Of a stretch of 20,985 nt of DNA, positions 20,201 through 20,985 are shown in pieces. Position numbers and translations under genes: made by a program. The number at the start of each line of letters is the position of its first letter. Within the stretch, counting starts at the first letter, position 1. This DNA comes from Paramacrobiotus richtersi (taxonomy: Eukaryota > Tardigrada > Eutardigrada > Parachela > Macrobiotidae): the NCBI GenBank assembly GCA_034698045.1, contig JAQGAU010001169.1, forward strand, positions 1 to 20,985, in the 5' to 3' direction. The notes under the pieces were generated by a model. It was not told where the DNA came from. It saw only the letters and a list, made by a program, of their open reading frames with translations, and made no database searches.

Positions 20201-20985
20201 TTGATATCTAGAGTGCGTTGGTTTCATAATAAAGTTGACAAGCACTTTCAAAAGTAACACACTAGCTAGTCCATCATCGACATGTGGAAATCTTGACCAA
20301 AGATTACTGAACAAGTTTCTTCCGTTAGACTCTCCAAGTGACAGCTGCATGTTTCTGGACAAAGGTGAATCCTTATTTCTGAAGGCTGACAATGTTATGG
20401 CAGGCCGAGCTCGCTTTGCGACCTTTCACAATCGAATAGTTTCGTGTCCTGGAGCTTCTAATTCTTTTCAGGTATAGTATCTTGAGGCATGGGTAAATAA
20501 AATAGCGGAATAATACGGAGCACTTCTCACCTGATACTGTTAATCCATAGGTGGAAGTTGTCAGATTCTCTCCTCCGACTTCGTTAGTAAGACTGCTTTG
20601 CTTCTTTTTGGACTTGACAGTTCCACATCTACCATGCTTGTGAGCGATTAATGCGATACATTTTTGTCTGTATTTTGCCTATACAGGACTGTACCAAAGT
20701 CTTCCTGGTTATCTACGACCAGTCGTTATGCGGTCGTGTTAGAGCCGGGAACCTCATAGGTTCCAAGTTTACGATCCCGGCGAGCATCTTCGTGAGTATC
20801 TTGTTCACAAAATTCGGTGCGGAAACCGTTATTGCAGGTCTTTATAAACTAGGTTAGTGCACTCGCTGTTTGCGGGCACTGGTGGACCGAAGCGAGCAGA
20901 AAGCCTTCGCAGTTAACAGAACTAATCTTCATGCTTGGCCTTTGTGTACGCTGGCCCATACAAGCGATAAGGAAACCTTTGTCCT
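17206..20985 (+). CDS. Copy D, EGF-CUB family secreted protein (last exon beyond window)
   Basis: Seven exons join in frame: 17206-17644, 18041-18094, 19665-19697, 20082-20177, 20266-20471, 20551-20586 and 20687-20791, 323 codons. Phases match copy C. The ATG at 17206 is chosen over the in-frame ATG at 17188 because it gives a 33-residue leader aligning with C without gaps. The eight module cysteines are kept (SCKG, GCPCAAPGKRC, SICN, KCVC). The linker has TCPACTCLCPTTTT, TCPTAAT and TTTAAPDE. The CUB-like part has RCGNKYF, STCGN, DSCMF, VSCPGASNSFQ, DCTKVFLVIYDQS and LCG. The final exon, about 24 codons ending ..TC in A and C, should lie beyond 20985. The linker is a few residues shorter than in C. 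No lesion is seen, so it is likely active. Confidence 0.8.
17704..17748. repeat. 30-bp period direct repeat in intron 1 of copy D
   Basis: GACTTTGTGACTTCT occurs at 17704-17718 and 17734-17748, with similar sequence between. A local duplication. Confidence 0.7.
18298..18367 (+). CDS. Candidate alternative terminal exon of copy D
   Basis: An excellent acceptor (GTCATTGTATTTCAG) is followed, in the phase used by exon 2 of D, by VRNHDKTGCPVKYEDRLRNL and a few more codons to TAG. It has no following donor, so it could end a short isoform lacking the CUB-like domain. No counterpart was seen in copy C. Confidence 0.25.
19146..19327. mobile_element. 168-bp MITE with 7-bp target duplication in intron 2 of copy D
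   Basis: The body 19153-19320 begins CGAAGCTACTCGCTAGTA and ends in the near-complement ending AGCGAGCGGCTTCG. The inverted arms extend about 50 bp, including TTAAGAGAACAAT. The core is a palindromic run of CTAGTATA-like units. The heptamer GCTCAGT flanks it at 19146-19152 and 19321-19327. It has no coding capacity. A partial relative lies in the same intron position of copy C at 9014. Confidence 0.8.
19428..19466. repeat. Short direct repeat GGAGCCTATAGT
   Basis: GGAGCCTATAGT occurs twice within about 35 bases, inside intron 2 of copy D. GGCACCC motifs at about 18757 and 19508 may be related. The meaning is unclear. Confidence 0.45.
20856..20895. repeat. Structured 40-bp repeat, second copy
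   Basis: This matches the copy at 15418 in the same orientation and lies in the last visible intron of copy D. AGTGC pairs with GCACT, and CTCGCT pairs with AGCGAG. It might be the end of a dispersed element or a small structured RNA; neither can be decided here. Confidence 0.6.

Overview
This window looks like nuclear DNA from an invertebrate animal. Coding sequence is cut into many short exons with GT..AG introns and T-rich acceptors. The recognisable products are secreted or cell-surface types (signal peptides, an 8-cysteine EGF-like module, CUB-like and immunoglobulin-like domains), and AT-rich non-coding DNA carries several inverted-repeat elements. I cannot assign a phylum from sequence alone.

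The backbone is a tandem, same-strand (+) family of one secreted gene type, here called the EGF-CUB family. Copy A (93-1609) is the 3' half of a gene that begins before the window. Copy B (about 3921-4309) is a broken first exon. Copy C (7760-12800) is complete, with eight coding exons and a predicted 344 aa. Fragment E (14179-14255) is a lone relic of the fourth exon. Copy D (17206 to beyond the window end) is intact for seven exons, 323 codons so far. The layout is signal peptide, 8-Cys module, Thr-rich linker split over mini-exons, then a C-terminal CUB-like domain. Exon phases and boundaries match between copies. The 33-54 bp mini-exons were found by comparing C with D and are too short for ordinary ORF finding.

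Other genes lie between the copies. On the minus strand at 14461-15393 is a two-Ig-domain gene with two apparent compensating frameshifts. On the plus strand at 16313-16656 is a small two-exon secreted gene with a lectin-like cysteine pattern. Two good-looking minus-strand exons of unknown function sit at 4963-5160 and 5651-5854.

Mobile or repeat DNA includes a 52-55 bp palindromic element present twice, once splitting copy B with a 7-bp target duplication. A 168-bp MITE at 19153-19320 also has a 7-bp duplication, and a related partial copy lies at 9014. An 895-bp foldback element at 13036-13930 has about 235-bp inverted arms and 24-bp internal repeats. There are also two strong hairpins in an intron of C and a structured 40-bp repeat seen at 15418 and 20856. 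The picture is a duplicating gene cluster being colonised and broken by short inverted-repeat elements. All exon models are read by eye and have no transcript support.
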